Assembly (NCBI GenBank): GCA_017522185.1 | Contig: JAFWZZ010000001.1 | Span: forward strand, 1-64,000 | DNA from: Bacillota bacterium | GTDB lineage: Bacteria; Bacillota; Clostridia; Peptostreptococcales; Anaerovoracaceae | Direction: 5' to 3' | Length of the DNA: 64,000 nt | Shown here: piece by piece, positions 1 to 8,888 of the stretch | How positions within the stretch are numbered: the stretch's first letter is position 1 | Layout: every line of letters starts with the position of its first letter | The notes under the pieces: model-generated | Database searches by the model: none | Told to the model about the DNA's origin: nothing | What the model saw: the letters and a program-made list of their open reading frames with translations, nothing else | Position numbers and translations under genes: made by a program

Positions 1-490
1 CTTCAATAATGTATCTCAATCTGTCAGCTGCCTCGGAATGTCTTCCACCAAACTGTTTGTTGAAGTGAATATACTTTTCCTTCAGTTTTCTTAATTCAGC
101 CAAATTAGGATCGATGTCGAATAACATGTTTTCGATTTCTGTTGCTCTTTGTCTTATATTGTTCATCCGACAAACCCATTCCATTTGGTTGTCTGCTTTA
201 AGCTGCTCGGTCACACCCTCACGTTCAGCCATTTGTTTAACCAAATGGTTGAACATATCTTCGGCATCACGGTTAAGCTGAAGAAGATAATCATACAGTG
301 TATGTTCGCTTAGCATTTTGTTATAGAAAGATTTGCAATGTTTTTGAATATGATTCAAATGTCGTTGACCCCATACGCCGATTGGCTCACGTTCAGGTTC
401 GTCCTCGCCGGCGATGATATAGTAATCACCGCACAGTTCATATTTGAGTCCAGTTCTTTCGTCTGTGATAAATCTCGCTAATTGTTCCAT
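1..490 (-). CDS. TnpV-like protein with ISL3-transposase-like tail (partial)
   Basis: The reading frame begins at 490 and runs off the left edge, so the 3' end is missing. The first ~120 residues match the TnpV pattern of small transposon-encoded proteins in clostridial elements: 'PIGVWGQRHLNHI', then 'MFNHLVKQMAEREGVTEQL' and 'MEWVCRMNNIRQRATEI'. After that comes 'NMLFDIDPNLAELRKLKEKY' and '(A)ADRLRYIIE', which I recall as typical of the C-terminal part of ISL3-family transposases, not of TnpV. I infer a junction near residue 120. Two ATGs are adjacent at 493 and 490; the AAGGAGG at ~498-504 is better spaced for 490. The upstream gene stops in TAATG overlapping the first ATG, so the two are co-translated. 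Likely a relic of a mobile element whose bulk lies outside the window. Confidence 0.65.
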   Translation of the reverse strand, partial: MEQLARFITDERTGLKYELCGDYYIIAGEDEPEREPIGVWGQRHLNHIQKHCKSFYNKMLSEHTLYDYLLQLNRDAEDMFNHLVKQMAEREGVTEQLKADNQMEWVCRMNNIRQRATEIENMLFDIDPNLAELRKLKEKYIHFNKQFGGRHSEAADRLRYIIE

Positions 491-492
491 CA

Positions 493-678
493 TTATACCT
501 CCTTGTAAATCACTTTAATCTTCTTCTGTTTAGAGTGAATAACTTTCAATAAAACTTCATCCAAAGCATCGGTATACTTTCCATCTGCAATGAGTTTGTT
601 TCGCATTTCGTTCATACAATTCACGATCACCCGACGTTCAAAATCATTAAATGCGATATAATATTTCTTTTCTTTCAT
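493..678 (-). CDS. Small hypothetical protein of mobile elements
   Basis: 61 residues, basic and soluble, with no signal peptide. Sequences starting 'KKYYIAFNDFERR' and ending with a lysine-rich strand are, to my recollection, common next to tnpV-type genes in clostridial transposons and conjugative elements; function unknown. It overlaps the tnpV-like gene by TAATG and follows the DUF6809-like gene after 1 base, so the three form one operon read leftward. Confidence 0.7.
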   Translation of the reverse strand: MKEKKYYIAFNDFERRVIVNCMNEMRNKLIADGKYTDALDEVLLKVIHSKQKKIKVIYKEV

Positions 679-679
679 C

Positions 680-982
680 TTAGCACTCCTTTAGCAAGTC
701 TTTGAATGGAACTTCATCATTTACAAAAGTATCATAAGTGAAATTAGCGCCCAAACGGAAACCTATAATAAAACTATCAAGGTTTGATTCACCGTTCACA
801 ACACTCCAAGCATTAGAAAATTCAAGAAATTTCTTTTTGCTTTCACCCGAAAGATTCTCAGTCAAGAAATCTTCGTTTAGCATCAACACTTCCATTTGTT
901 TCTGCACGGCCTTGTTTTCTTTGGTGCTACGTGATTGTGGATCAAGGTTGCCGTAATAAAATTCTTCAATAAACTTACCCAT
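680..982 (-). CDS. DUF6809-like protein
   Basis: 100 residues. The N-terminus 'IEEFYYGNLDPQSRS' and C-terminal 'FIIGFRLGA' are the two hallmarks I associate with the DUF6809 family, found mainly in mobile elements of Clostridia. Function unknown. Preceded by a strong ribosome site (CTTAAAGGAGG) and first in the leftward three-gene run. It may be regulatory or structural in the element; nothing in the sequence decides this. Confidence 0.7.
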   Translation of the reverse strand: MGKFIEEFYYGNLDPQSRSTKENKAVQKQMEVLMLNEDFLTENLSGESKKKFLEFSNAWSVVNGESNLDSFIIGFRLGANFTYDTFVNDEVPFKDLLKEC

Positions 983-1067
983 AAAAATACCTCCTTTAAG
1001 TTTCTACAATAATTGTACTTAAAGAAGGTAGTATAGTCGAATGTACCGATATAAAAAGAATAAAAGA

Positions 1068-1099
1068 TAAGAAAAAAGAGAGAAGCCGAAACTTCTCTC
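1068..1099 (-). terminator. Intrinsic terminator after the RumA-type gene
   Basis: Read leftward, stem GAGAGAAG, loop TTTCGG, stem CTTCTCTC, then TTTTTTC. It lies ~70 bp beyond the stop codon of the methyltransferase gene and separates it from the mobile remnant. Confidence 0.7.
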
Positions 1100-1171
1100 A
1101 ATTCTCTTGCCCGCAATGCTCGTACCATTAAAATGTACGATGCGTCTTCTCATTTTTTACTGCTTAGTCTT

Positions 1172-2938
1172 CTAAATCATTTTGAAATGCTTTAATGCAT
1201 CCATAATCGCATCTTCTTTTTCTTTAGGGCACTGCGGAACTCTATGGCCTGCTTTTCCCTTATTATAGTTTTCTCTTTCTATAATACCGCATTTGGTTTT
1301 AACTTGCGATATATATAGCGAAGATACTTTAAGCCCAAATTTGTTAAGCACGTATTCTTTGATTTCCGGATACGTAGCTTTAAGCTCGGCGGCAGTTGTA
1401 TCAAACTCTGTAAGGTCGATTGTTATGTCGATATGTTCGTCAGGTCGGCGTTGGGACAAAAGAGCAACCGTCTCACAATGATTACTATGCGGGAACATAT
1501 CCACCGGTGTGGCCTCCACAAACTCATATCCATTGGCAGTTAAATACTTAATATCTCTCGCCAATGTGGCTGGGTCGCAGGACACGTAGACAATACGTTC
1601 CGGACCTACCTTCACTACGGTTTCCAGCAGTCTTTCGTCGCAGCCTGCACGAGGTGGGTCCAAGATGGCAACGTCGGCGCGGTCGATCATGATTTTGTTC
1701 GGGTCGTCGTCTGGTCTGTCGTCTGGCGCCAGTCCCACCATCTTTGGCATTTCGTCTTCGGCCTTGCCGCAGACATATCGTGCATTTACGATGCCGTTGA
1801 GTACGGCGTTACGGTTGGCGTCGATGACAGCGCCTTTGATCGTTTCGATGCCGATGACCATGCCGGCATCGCCTTTGCGACGCATTTCGTCGGCGCAGAA
1901 CAGGCCAATGGTGCCCACGCCGCAGTATAAGTCAAGAACGGTTTCGCCGCCCTTCAGGTCCGCATATTCCAGGGCCTTGCCGTAGAGCTGCATCATCTGC
2001 TCCCGGTTCACCTGATAGAAAGACAGCGGAGAAATCTCAAAAGTCAGGCCGCCGATGGTTTCTTTGATGGTCGGCTTGCCTGCCAGGGTGATGCATTCCT
2101 CGCCCATGATGTCCTTGGTGTCGCCTTTATTGACATTGATGACTACGCTTTCCAGGTTGAATTCCACGCCGGCAAAAGGTCCGTCGTCGTAAACCGGAAT
2201 GCTGTAAATGGCCTCGTCCAGCATCTGTACCAGTTTCTGGCCGTTTGGAATGCCCTTGCCGTTGATGACCAGCACCACCATAACCTCGCCGGTGCCGATG
2301 GCCGTCTTGACGATCATATGCTTCATCAGGCCTTTGTCCCATCTAGGGTCGTAGGACGTGATGTTGTCTTCTATCATAAACTGACGGAGGGCCTCTGCCG
2401 CCACCATAGCAGGTTCAGACTGCAGCAGGCAGTCCTGACAATCTACCACGTCGTGGGTCTTTGCCTGATAAAATCCGATTCTAGGTTCGTGAACCGGTTC
2501 CACGATGCCGCCTTTCTTAGTAATCAGGCCGCCGGTGGACACAGGCATAGTCGCCTTGTTTCTGTATCTCCACGGTTCCGCCATACCGATGATTGGATTC
2601 ATCTTTGGATCTTCCAGGCCGCCCAGACGGACCAGTCTGTCGCGTACCTGCTTTTCTTTCAGGGCCAGCTGACCTTCATAAGAGGTCGTGCCGAAAGAGC
2701 AGCCGCCGCACATTTTGTCATACGGGCAGAAGGGTTCTTCTCTATATGGGGAAGGCTCTACCAGCTCAATTAACCTCGCGAAAGCGTAGCGCTTCTTTAA
2801 CTTCGTCAGTTCTACTTTTGCCACGTCGCCGATGACCGTGCCTTTCACGAACACTGCCAGGCCGTCAGCCTTACCGATACCCTGTCCTTCGGTACCGATA
2901 TCTTCTATTTCAATTGTTAAGATTTGTCCTTTTTCCAT
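1172..2938 (-). CDS. 23S rRNA (uracil-5-)-methyltransferase, RumA/RlmCD family
   Basis: SAM-dependent enzyme that methylates uracil in 23S rRNA or tRNA. An N-terminal TRAM domain (~1-60) is followed by the Fe-S cysteines (CPYDKMCGGCSF, ~70-82), the RNA-binding central domain, the SAM motif 'LDLYCGVGTIGLF' (~335-347), 'DPPRAG' and the catalytic 'VSCDPATLARD' (~455). At 588 residues it is longer than E. coli RlmD (433) because of inserts and a C-terminal extension of ~80 residues with 'CGIIERENYNKGKAGHR', which I have seen in clostridial paralogues. Whether it acts as RlmD, RlmCD or TrmFO-independent TrmA cannot be told from sequence. It lies 10 bp after the CoA-transferase gene and may be co-transcribed. 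Confidence 0.9.
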   Translation of the reverse strand: MEKGQILTIEIEDIGTEGQGIGKADGLAVFVKGTVIGDVAKVELTKLKKRYAFARLIELVEPSPYREEPFCPYDKMCGGCSFGTTSYEGQLALKEKQVRDRLVRLGGLEDPKMNPIIGMAEPWRYRNKATMPVSTGGLITKKGGIVEPVHEPRIGFYQAKTHDVVDCQDCLLQSEPAMVAAEALRQFMIEDNITSYDPRWDKGLMKHMIVKTAIGTGEVMVVLVINGKGIPNGQKLVQMLDEAIYSIPVYDDGPFAGVEFNLESVVINVNKGDTKDIMGEECITLAGKPTIKETIGGLTFEISPLSFYQVNREQMMQLYGKALEYADLKGGETVLDLYCGVGTIGLFCADEMRRKGDAGMVIGIETIKGAVIDANRNAVLNGIVNARYVCGKAEDEMPKMVGLAPDDRPDDDPNKIMIDRADVAILDPPRAGCDERLLETVVKVGPERIVYVSCDPATLARDIKYLTANGYEFVEATPVDMFPHSNHCETVALLSQRRPDEHIDITIDLTEFDTTAAELKATYPEIKEYVLNKFGLKVSSLYISQVKTKCGIIERENYNKGKAGHRVPQCPKEKEDAIMDALKHFKMI

Positions 2939-2948
2939 TTTCGTCTCC

Positions 2949-4283
2949 TTACCAAATCATATACTTTTCTGCTTCTTCTCTCAGCCAGTCTCTGAAATCC
3001 GGATGGGCGATACCGATCAAAGCTTCCACCCTCTGGCTCACGTTAAGGCCACGCAGCCACGCGATGCCGTACTCTGACACCACATAATCCACATCGTTTC
3101 GGGAGGTGGTAATCACCGTGCCCGGCTCGTGCATCGGCACAATCTTTGATCGAAGCACCGGGTTGCCGTCTGCATCCTTTGTGGTGTAAGTGGAATGCAG
3201 AGCGATGATGGACTTGCCGCCAGGGGACATCTGAGAACCCTGGACCGTTTCCGCCTGTCCACCGGAGCCGGAGAACTGCATGTGTCCCACGGACTCGGAA
3301 GCGCACTGACCGGTCAGGTCGATAGCCAGAGTAGCGTTAATCGACACGAACTTGTTGTTGCGGCCGATGGTGTACGGGTCGTTGGTATAAGTCGCCGGCT
3401 TAAACAAAACCGACGGATTGTTGTCCAGAAAATCATAAAGTTTCTTGCTGCCCATGGTAAAGGAGCAGACGGAGTAACCTTCGTTGAAGCCCTTCTGTGA
3501 GTTGTCCACGGCGCCACATTCAATCAGATCCACCATGGTTTCCGTGAACATTTCGGAGTGGATTCCCAGGTGTTTGCGGGTCTTCAGTTCGTTGGCCACG
3601 GCGTTTGGAATGTTGCCGATACCCAGCTGGATGGTGGAACCGTCTTCCACCAGGGACGCGATGTACTTGCCGATAACCGCATCTGTCTCGCCGTAGGCAC
3701 CGTATGGCACTTCCGGAATCGGACGGTCAGACTCGACCAAAGCGTCCACCTCAGAAATATGAATCATGGTATCGCCGAAGGTTCTCGGATAGTTAGGGTT
3801 CACTTCCAGCAGCACCAGCGCACCGTCGCGGACCAGCTCCATCTCATACACGGAGCTGATAGACAGAGACAGGTAGCCATGGTCGTCCATCGGTGCAACT
3901 GTCGCCATTAAAACCGGTCTGCGGCCGTCATGCTTTGCCCTGAACAAAGCCTTATTCAATGCCGTGGTGGAATGCTGGGGGATGTCGCTGACCATTTTGT
4001 TCTTCTGGGCTTTGCGGAGGTCACCGTTAAAGAACCATGCGTTGTGCTGAATCACGCCGCGCAGCTCCTCGTCGTGGAACCAATCGTACTTGTGAATCGG
4101 CAGGCAGGTGTTGAACACCACGTCCTTGACACCGGTGGTCTTCAGATGCCCCATGTGCTGCAGAATGGCATCCGGTTCCGACGCAGCCTGGGCACAAAAA
4201 ATATAGTCACGATCCTGAATCAGCCCAAGTAGCTGCTCCGGATCCATCTTTTTCTCTTGGTATAATGCTTCGAAAGTCTTCAT
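2949..4283 (-). CDS. Acetyl-CoA hydrolase/CoA-transferase family (4-hydroxybutyrate or butyrate type)
   Basis: Family I CoA-transferase of the Cat2/But/AbfT group, which swaps CoA between acetate and a fermentation acid. Visible are 'LGIGNIPNAVANEL', the glutamate-bearing 'GIHSEMFTETMVDL' (active-site Glu thioester in the family), 'GSGGQAETVQGS' near the C-terminus (the glycine-rich CoA loop) and 'EYGIAWLRG'. The length of 444 is normal. Start has an AAAGGAG site. It faces a divergently transcribed esterase gene. The acid (butyrate, 4-hydroxybutyrate, propionate or another) is not determinable here. Confidence 0.88.
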   Translation of the reverse strand: MKTFEALYQEKKMDPEQLLGLIQDRDYIFCAQAASEPDAILQHMGHLKTTGVKDVVFNTCLPIHKYDWFHDEELRGVIQHNAWFFNGDLRKAQKNKMVSDIPQHSTTALNKALFRAKHDGRRPVLMATVAPMDDHGYLSLSISSVYEMELVRDGALVLLEVNPNYPRTFGDTMIHISEVDALVESDRPIPEVPYGAYGETDAVIGKYIASLVEDGSTIQLGIGNIPNAVANELKTRKHLGIHSEMFTETMVDLIECGAVDNSQKGFNEGYSVCSFTMGSKKLYDFLDNNPSVLFKPATYTNDPYTIGRNNKFVSINATLAIDLTGQCASESVGHMQFSGSGGQAETVQGSQMSPGGKSIIALHSTYTTKDADGNPVLRSKIVPMHEPGTVITTSRNDVDYVVSEYGIAWLRGLNVSQRVEALIGIAHPDFRDWLREEAEKYMIW

Positions 4284-4382
4284 GGTAAAACTCCTTTCAT
4301 CGTACCTTCCATTTTACCATACTTATTGACCAAAATGGACAAAAACAGTATGATTTATCTATCACTTGCAGGAGGTTCACTT

Positions 4383-5954
4383 ATGAACATCAAAATCGAC
4401 AACGCCCGCGTGGAAATCACGCTGGTTGAGCATTCTCTTTCTCCTGATTTTTCCCTGCCGGGGGAAATGGAGGGGAATCCGAAATATGCAGTCACAGACT
4501 ATCAGGAGGCACTATCAAAGGCGCCAGCCTTCACCCGTATCTGCCTCACCATACATACATCGCCAAATTCCGATTTTCAAATGGAAGGATGGCTGCCGGA
4601 TGCCGACGCCTGGAACGGCCGCATGATGACCATCGGAAACAGCGGCTCTGCCATGACAGTGAATCATCTGGCCCTGCTGGGGGCTTTGATGGACGGATTC
4701 GCGTCCTTTCATTGTAACCTTTCGACCCGAGATGATCTGGACCGCGGCATCGGCAACCCGGAAATCTGGAAAGACTTCGGCTGGCGAGCAACCCATCTGA
4801 CTACGGAAATCGGCCGCCAGGTTGTTGCGCAAAATTACGGCCAGACGGAAGCATACCGTTACTTCTACGGCTGCTCCACTGGAGGCCAGCAAGGTATCTC
4901 CGCTGCGGAACGGTTCCCGGAAGATTATCACGGCATCGTGGCCGTGGCGCCTGCCTTCAGCCGTGTACATCTCCATCTGTATTTTCTCTGGAACGTGCAG
5001 CAGCTGATGCACCCGGACGGTACTTTCGTCTTCTCCGGGGACGAAGTTAGAAAGTTAAGCGACATCACCATCGGCTACTTCCAGTCTCTTGGTGACGGAC
5101 AGCCGGGAGATTATTTCGTGACCAACCCAAGACTGACCGATGCCCAAATGAAGGAACTATTTGTCCAAATCCGCCAGGCTGCTTTCCTGACAGATGATCA
5201 GCTGAACCGACTTTGGAAAGTATATACCGGCCCGGTGAATCCTGAAACCAGCGAGCGTCTTTACTGCGGCTTCGCACCTGGTGCGGAACCCGGCTTCTTC
5301 GGCCTCAATGCGGTGAAAATACCGGGATACACCTACGAATACCTCTATCCCGTACGCTGGCTTGCCGGTCAGGGATTCGAAGATTTTGATATCTGGGACT
5401 GCGATGTCTTTGCGCTGGCAGAAAATGAAACAGTAAAGGCCCTCTCCCGGGAACTGAACACAGACTCTGCCGACGTCTCCGCCTTCAAAGCTGCCGGCGG
5501 CAGGCTCATTATGACCGGCGGTGCTATGGACGCGGTGGTTCCGGAACCCAATATTACCAGTTATTACGAGCGCGTTGCCGCGGCACAGGGCGGCATGGGA
5601 CAGGCCCGGGACTTCTTCCGCTACTTCATCGTGCCCGGTTTCTCCCACTCCATCAAAGGCGGTTTGGGCACCGACTACATTGGCCATGCCGATGGCTCCC
5701 TGCCCGAAAGCACCGGCTACATCCCTGTGGCCTATTATGATGCAGGCATGGTGCAGGCCATCATGGACTGGGTGGAAAAGGGCATCGCGCCAGATACCAT
5801 CACTGCTACCGGATTCCTGGAAATGAAGCACGGCGGCATCCTGGTACCAGACCCGGACAAAGGCCTCCGCTTTCAGCGCCAGGTAAAAGCTTATCCGGCA
5901 GATGGACTGTGCACGCCGGCTCCGCGGGCGGAAAAGTATTGGACGTATGAATAA
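4383..5954 (+). CDS. Tannase/feruloyl esterase family hydrolase
   Basis: Alpha/beta hydrolase of the tannase family, whose members cleave ester bonds of plant phenolics (gallate, ferulate, mono-(2-hydroxyethyl)terephthalate relatives). The nucleophile elbow is in 'YGCSTGGQQGISAAERFP' (Ser with the paired Cys of this family), an acid in the 'DAVVPEPN' region and the histidine in 'PGFSHSIKGG'. The family's Cys-Ser/His-Cys pairing is only half visible: I see the nucleophile-side Cys but no Cys after the His, so the disulfide may be absent. I place the start at 4383 because AGGAGG sits 7 bases upstream. No signal peptide, so probably cytoplasmic. Single gene, divergent from the CoA-transferase. 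Confidence 0.82.
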   Translation: MNIKIDNARVEITLVEHSLSPDFSLPGEMEGNPKYAVTDYQEALSKAPAFTRICLTIHTSPNSDFQMEGWLPDADAWNGRMMTIGNSGSAMTVNHLALLGALMDGFASFHCNLSTRDDLDRGIGNPEIWKDFGWRATHLTTEIGRQVVAQNYGQTEAYRYFYGCSTGGQQGISAAERFPEDYHGIVAVAPAFSRVHLHLYFLWNVQQLMHPDGTFVFSGDEVRKLSDITIGYFQSLGDGQPGDYFVTNPRLTDAQMKELFVQIRQAAFLTDDQLNRLWKVYTGPVNPETSERLYCGFAPGAEPGFFGLNAVKIPGYTYEYLYPVRWLAGQGFEDFDIWDCDVFALAENETVKALSRELNTDSADVSAFKAAGGRLIMTGGAMDAVVPEPNITSYYERVAAAQGGMGQARDFFRYFIVPGFSHSIKGGLGTDYIGHADGSLPESTGYIPVAYYDAGMVQAIMDWVEKGIAPDTITATGFLEMKHGGILVPDPDKGLRFQRQVKAYPADGLCTPAPRAEKYWTYE

Positions 5955-5970
5955 CACTGTAACAGATACA

Positions 5971-5998
5971 AAAAAGGAGCTATCTCATAGCTCCTTTT
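5971..5998. terminator. Bidirectional terminator between convergent genes
   Basis: AAAAGGAGCTAT, loop CTC, ATAGCTCCTTTT: perfect 12-bp stem with A-run and T-run, serving both the esterase (+) and the helicase (-) genes. Confidence 0.9.
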
Positions 5999-6002
5999 CC
6001 TT

Positions 6003-7547
6003 TTATTTCTTCTTACTCTTCTTCTTCGGCTTGATCTGATGGCGCTGCTTTGTCGCTTTCTTACTCTTACTCTTGCCGGAAGTTTTTTCTTTCTTGTCCT
6101 TCTTCCTGTCGCGCTTGTCTCTGTCGCCTTTGTCGCGCTCGCGGGAACCTCTGGAACCGGGAACTTCCAGTTTGCGTTTCTCTCTCTTTTCACGCTCCCT
6201 ACGCTCTCTTTTCTCTCTGTTTGCCTTACGGTCCTGCTTGGTTTCTTCGCCGACCTCTACTTCCAGCTCGCCTAAGTTCTGGCGCAGGAAGCATGCAGCC
6301 ACGTAAAGTGGATCGTGTTCTTCTTCTACGCACTTCTTATAGACGATCTTCATGTATGCGTTCAGGTCTTTGCCGTCGCAGTACTCGATGGCGTCGGCCA
6401 CGGTTCTGTGGGCTTTGACCGTCATGGCACTACCTGCTGTCGGCATGTCGCGAAGCTTGATTCTGGTATTGCAGTATTCTTCCAGAGAGTCGATTTTGTA
6501 CTGTTCTCTTGCGGTGATCAGGGAAATCGCCTTGCCGCGTCTGCCCGCTCTGCCGGTACGGCCGATACGGTGCACATACCATTCCATATCCTGTGGCATG
6601 TCGTAGTTGAAGACCATGTCGACATCGTCTACGTCAATACCGCGGGCAGCTACGTCTGTTGCCAGCAGCAGCTCCAGATTGCCGTTTCTAAACAGGTTCA
6701 TGACACGGTCTCTCTGATGCTGGGACAAGTCGCCGTGAATGGCTTCTGCGGAATATCCCTTCGCCTTCAGCACCAGGGTCAGCTGGTCTACCTTGCGCTT
6801 CGTATTACAGAAGATCAAAGCACGTTTCGGTGACATATAGTCGATCAGTCTGCAGAGGGAGGTATCCTTCTCACGACCTTTGATGATGTAGTAGCTCTGC
6901 TTGATGGCCGTTACCGTCATTTCTTCCGCCTCTACGCGAACCAGCGCTGCATCCTTCTGATATTCGTCTGTGATTTCCAGGATTTCCTGTGGCATGGTTG
7001 CGGAAAACAGGGCCGTCTGTCTCTCTTCCGGCAGTTCCTGACAAATGGTTTCGATGTCTTCACGGAAGCCCATGTTGAGCATCTCATCCGCTTCGTCCAG
7101 AACCAGCATCTTCAGTTCTGGGAATGCCAGCGTGCCACGTTCCATGTGGTCCATGATTCTGCCCGGCGTACCTACGATGATGTTGGCCTTACCCTGCAGC
7201 AGTCTGAACTGTCTGCCGATATCCTGGCCGCCATAGATGGCAACGACGCCGATGTGAGGCATATACTTTGACATCTTCTTGATTTCTTCTGCCGCCTGAA
7301 TCGCCAGTTCTCTGGTCGGACAAAGAACCAGCCCCTGGATGCCATTGCACTTTTTGTCGATGGATTCGATCATGGGAATGCCGAAAGATGCCGTCTTGCC
7401 GGTACCCGTCTGGGCCTGACCGATGATGTCTTTGCCAGACTGGAGAACCGGAATCGCCCGCTCCTGAATCGGCGTCATATCGACGAATCCCATCTCGTCC
7501 AGGGCTTTCAAAATATTCTCATGTACATTAGATTCACTGTATTTCAT
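6003..7547 (-). CDS. DEAD-box ATP-dependent RNA helicase
   Basis: Unwinds RNA duplexes in ribosome assembly or mRNA turnover (CshA/DeaD type). Motifs in order: Q motif 'TPIQERAIP' (~22), I 'AQTGTGKT' (~45), Ia 'PTRELAIQ', II 'VLDEADEML' (~150), III 'SATMP', then V/VI 'HRIGRTGRAGRRG' (~325). After residue ~440 there is a long charged tail rich in Lys, Arg and Asp (KKDKKEK, KPKKKSKKK), probably disordered and RNA binding. It starts 2 bp after the thioesterase stop, so the two form an operon. Confidence 0.93.
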   Translation of the reverse strand: MKYSESNVHENILKALDEMGFVDMTPIQERAIPVLQSGKDIIGQAQTGTGKTASFGIPMIESIDKKCNGIQGLVLCPTRELAIQAAEEIKKMSKYMPHIGVVAIYGGQDIGRQFRLLQGKANIIVGTPGRIMDHMERGTLAFPELKMLVLDEADEMLNMGFREDIETICQELPEERQTALFSATMPQEILEITDEYQKDAALVRVEAEEMTVTAIKQSYYIIKGREKDTSLCRLIDYMSPKRALIFCNTKRKVDQLTLVLKAKGYSAEAIHGDLSQHQRDRVMNLFRNGNLELLLATDVAARGIDVDDVDMVFNYDMPQDMEWYVHRIGRTGRAGRRGKAISLITAREQYKIDSLEEYCNTRIKLRDMPTAGSAMTVKAHRTVADAIEYCDGKDLNAYMKIVYKKCVEEEHDPLYVAACFLRQNLGELEVEVGEETKQDRKANREKRERREREKREKRKLEVPGSRGSRERDKGDRDKRDRKKDKKEKTSGKSKSKKATKQRHQIKPKKKSKKK

Positions 7548-7549
7548 GT

Positions 7550-8011
7550 TTACACCTGAATTCCCTTTGGTTTTGTATCCATGGTCATGAAGCTGGCCAT
7601 TGCAGTCGCCGCAACTTCACCGGTTTCCGCGTCGATGGCCTTGCCCAGACATCTTACCAGTCTCTTGCCTACCTGCGTGTAGTCGATGCAGAAAATGTAT
7701 CTGTCCGCGTTCATGGCTCTCAGGAAGCTTACGGAGATGTCCGTTGTAGTCACGAACTGCTTGGTCATACCTACCGCGCCCATACCCATGGTTGTATCAA
7801 AAACTGCAGAAATGATGCCGCCGTGTACGCCGCCATATGGGTTTCTGCACCATTCCTGTACATCAAAAATGAACTCTGCAAACTTGTCATCTTTGCTGCA
7901 GTCCTTCATCTTCAGGTCCAGTTTGGCATTCAGTCTTTCCGGCTGCAGGCTGGAGCGGTCGATGACTTCTTCCATTTCCATTGCAAATTCTATATCTTTT
8001 ACGTCTTTCAT
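7550..8011 (-). CDS. PaaI-family hotdog thioesterase
   Basis: 153 residues. Hotdog fold acyl-CoA thioesterase, PaaI/ACOT13 type, shown by 'GGVHGGIISAVFDTTMG' (the family HGG motif with an acid nearby) and 'TTDISVSFLRAM'. I chose the ATG at 8011 because AAGGAGA lies 8 bases upstream; an in-frame ATG at 8056 has no ribosome site. It is immediately upstream of the helicase gene. Substrate unknown. Confidence 0.85.
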   Translation of the reverse strand: MKDVKDIEFAMEMEEVIDRSSLQPERLNAKLDLKMKDCSKDDKFAEFIFDVQEWCRNPYGGVHGGIISAVFDTTMGMGAVGMTKQFVTTTDISVSFLRAMNADRYIFCIDYTQVGKRLVRCLGKAIDAETGEVAATAMASFMTMDTKPKGIQV

Positions 8012-8070
8012 GTTTCGTTCTCCTTGTAGTGAAATTGTAACAATATATTTTACCATATTTTGATTCGGAA

Positions 8071-8772
8071 TTAAAGCAGATATAACTTGATGATTTTGTC
8101 GATATAGTCCATGTTGATGGAGTTTTTACCTAAATCAAATGATGCGATAAAGTTATCCCACAGATAGTATCCCACTTGATGGAATTCTTCTATTCTGTTT
8201 ATATTTTTAAGACGGTAATCGTCCTCTTGCATTTTCCCGAAATGTTCCCAAATAAAGATTTTTCCATCCTTTGGCCGCTTGATAACAAAGTCAGGATAAA
8301 TATAGCGTCCATTCACATACATCTTAGATTCATATTTGAACTCAATACCATATGATGTCAGTGCCATAGCGATGAGCATTTCGGATTTCGAGGCAAACCG
8401 GATTCCATTCCAGATATGTACTCTGTGTTCATCATGGTATGTGTTTTGTTGTGCTTCTATGGATGCCCAATTGGAGTTTGTTTCAGCCAACGGACGGTAG
8501 CCTTTGATAGTTCGCTGTATAACAGGAATATTAAAATTGATGGCCTCAAGCTGACGTTGCAGAGTATCTCGGAAAAGATATTCATTTCTGAGTTTCTCCT
8601 CTTTTCGCAGGCTTACCAAACTCTTTCCTTTCCTTAAATAAAAGTATTTCTTTCCTTTTGCAGTTTTCTTTACTAATGTGCCCTTTGGCAACACGCGAAT
8701 TTGATTCTGAATACGATCTTTTTCACGCTCCAGAAAATGTAATTGCGCGATTAAGGTATCTTTAAACCACAT
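8071..8772 (-). CDS. Predicted PD-(D/E)XK-like nuclease, unknown role
   Basis: 233 residues. The N-terminal half (1-110) is helical, highly basic and likely coiled ('LEREKDRIQNQIRVLP', 'RKGKSLVSLRKEEKL'). The C-terminal half shows the restriction-endonuclease-like pattern: 'SKSEMLIAMALTSYGI' with a Glu, then 'YPDFVIKRP' with the Asp, a beta-strand 'IFIWEHFGKM' with Glu, and a lysine in 'RLKNINR'. This order matches PD-(D/E)XK folds, though the last motif reads W-E-H rather than E-x-K. Not part of an obvious operon; its 5' side holds hexamer array A. It may be a housekeeping or accessory nuclease; no methylase or defence partner is adjacent. Confidence 0.55.
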   Translation of the reverse strand: MWFKDTLIAQLHFLEREKDRIQNQIRVLPKGTLVKKTAKGKKYFYLRKGKSLVSLRKEEKLRNEYLFRDTLQRQLEAINFNIPVIQRTIKGYRPLAETNSNWASIEAQQNTYHDEHRVHIWNGIRFASKSEMLIAMALTSYGIEFKYESKMYVNGRYIYPDFVIKRPKDGKIFIWEHFGKMQEDDYRLKNINRIEEFHQVGYYLWDNFIASFDLGKNSINMDYIDKIIKLYLL

Positions 8773-8888
8773 TTTTCTTCTCCCTTCAAAGAATTGTGGA
8801 AATATTTTACATTATTGTATGCATTTAGTCAATCATTAAGAGTGATATTCCCACATCTCGTTATATCAAAGTTGCCAGCACATCTGAG

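Noticed and set aside
5157-5957. 266-codon frame opposite the esterase gene
   Set aside because: Antisense shadow of a high-GC gene; no ribosome site and the esterase motifs are on the other strand.
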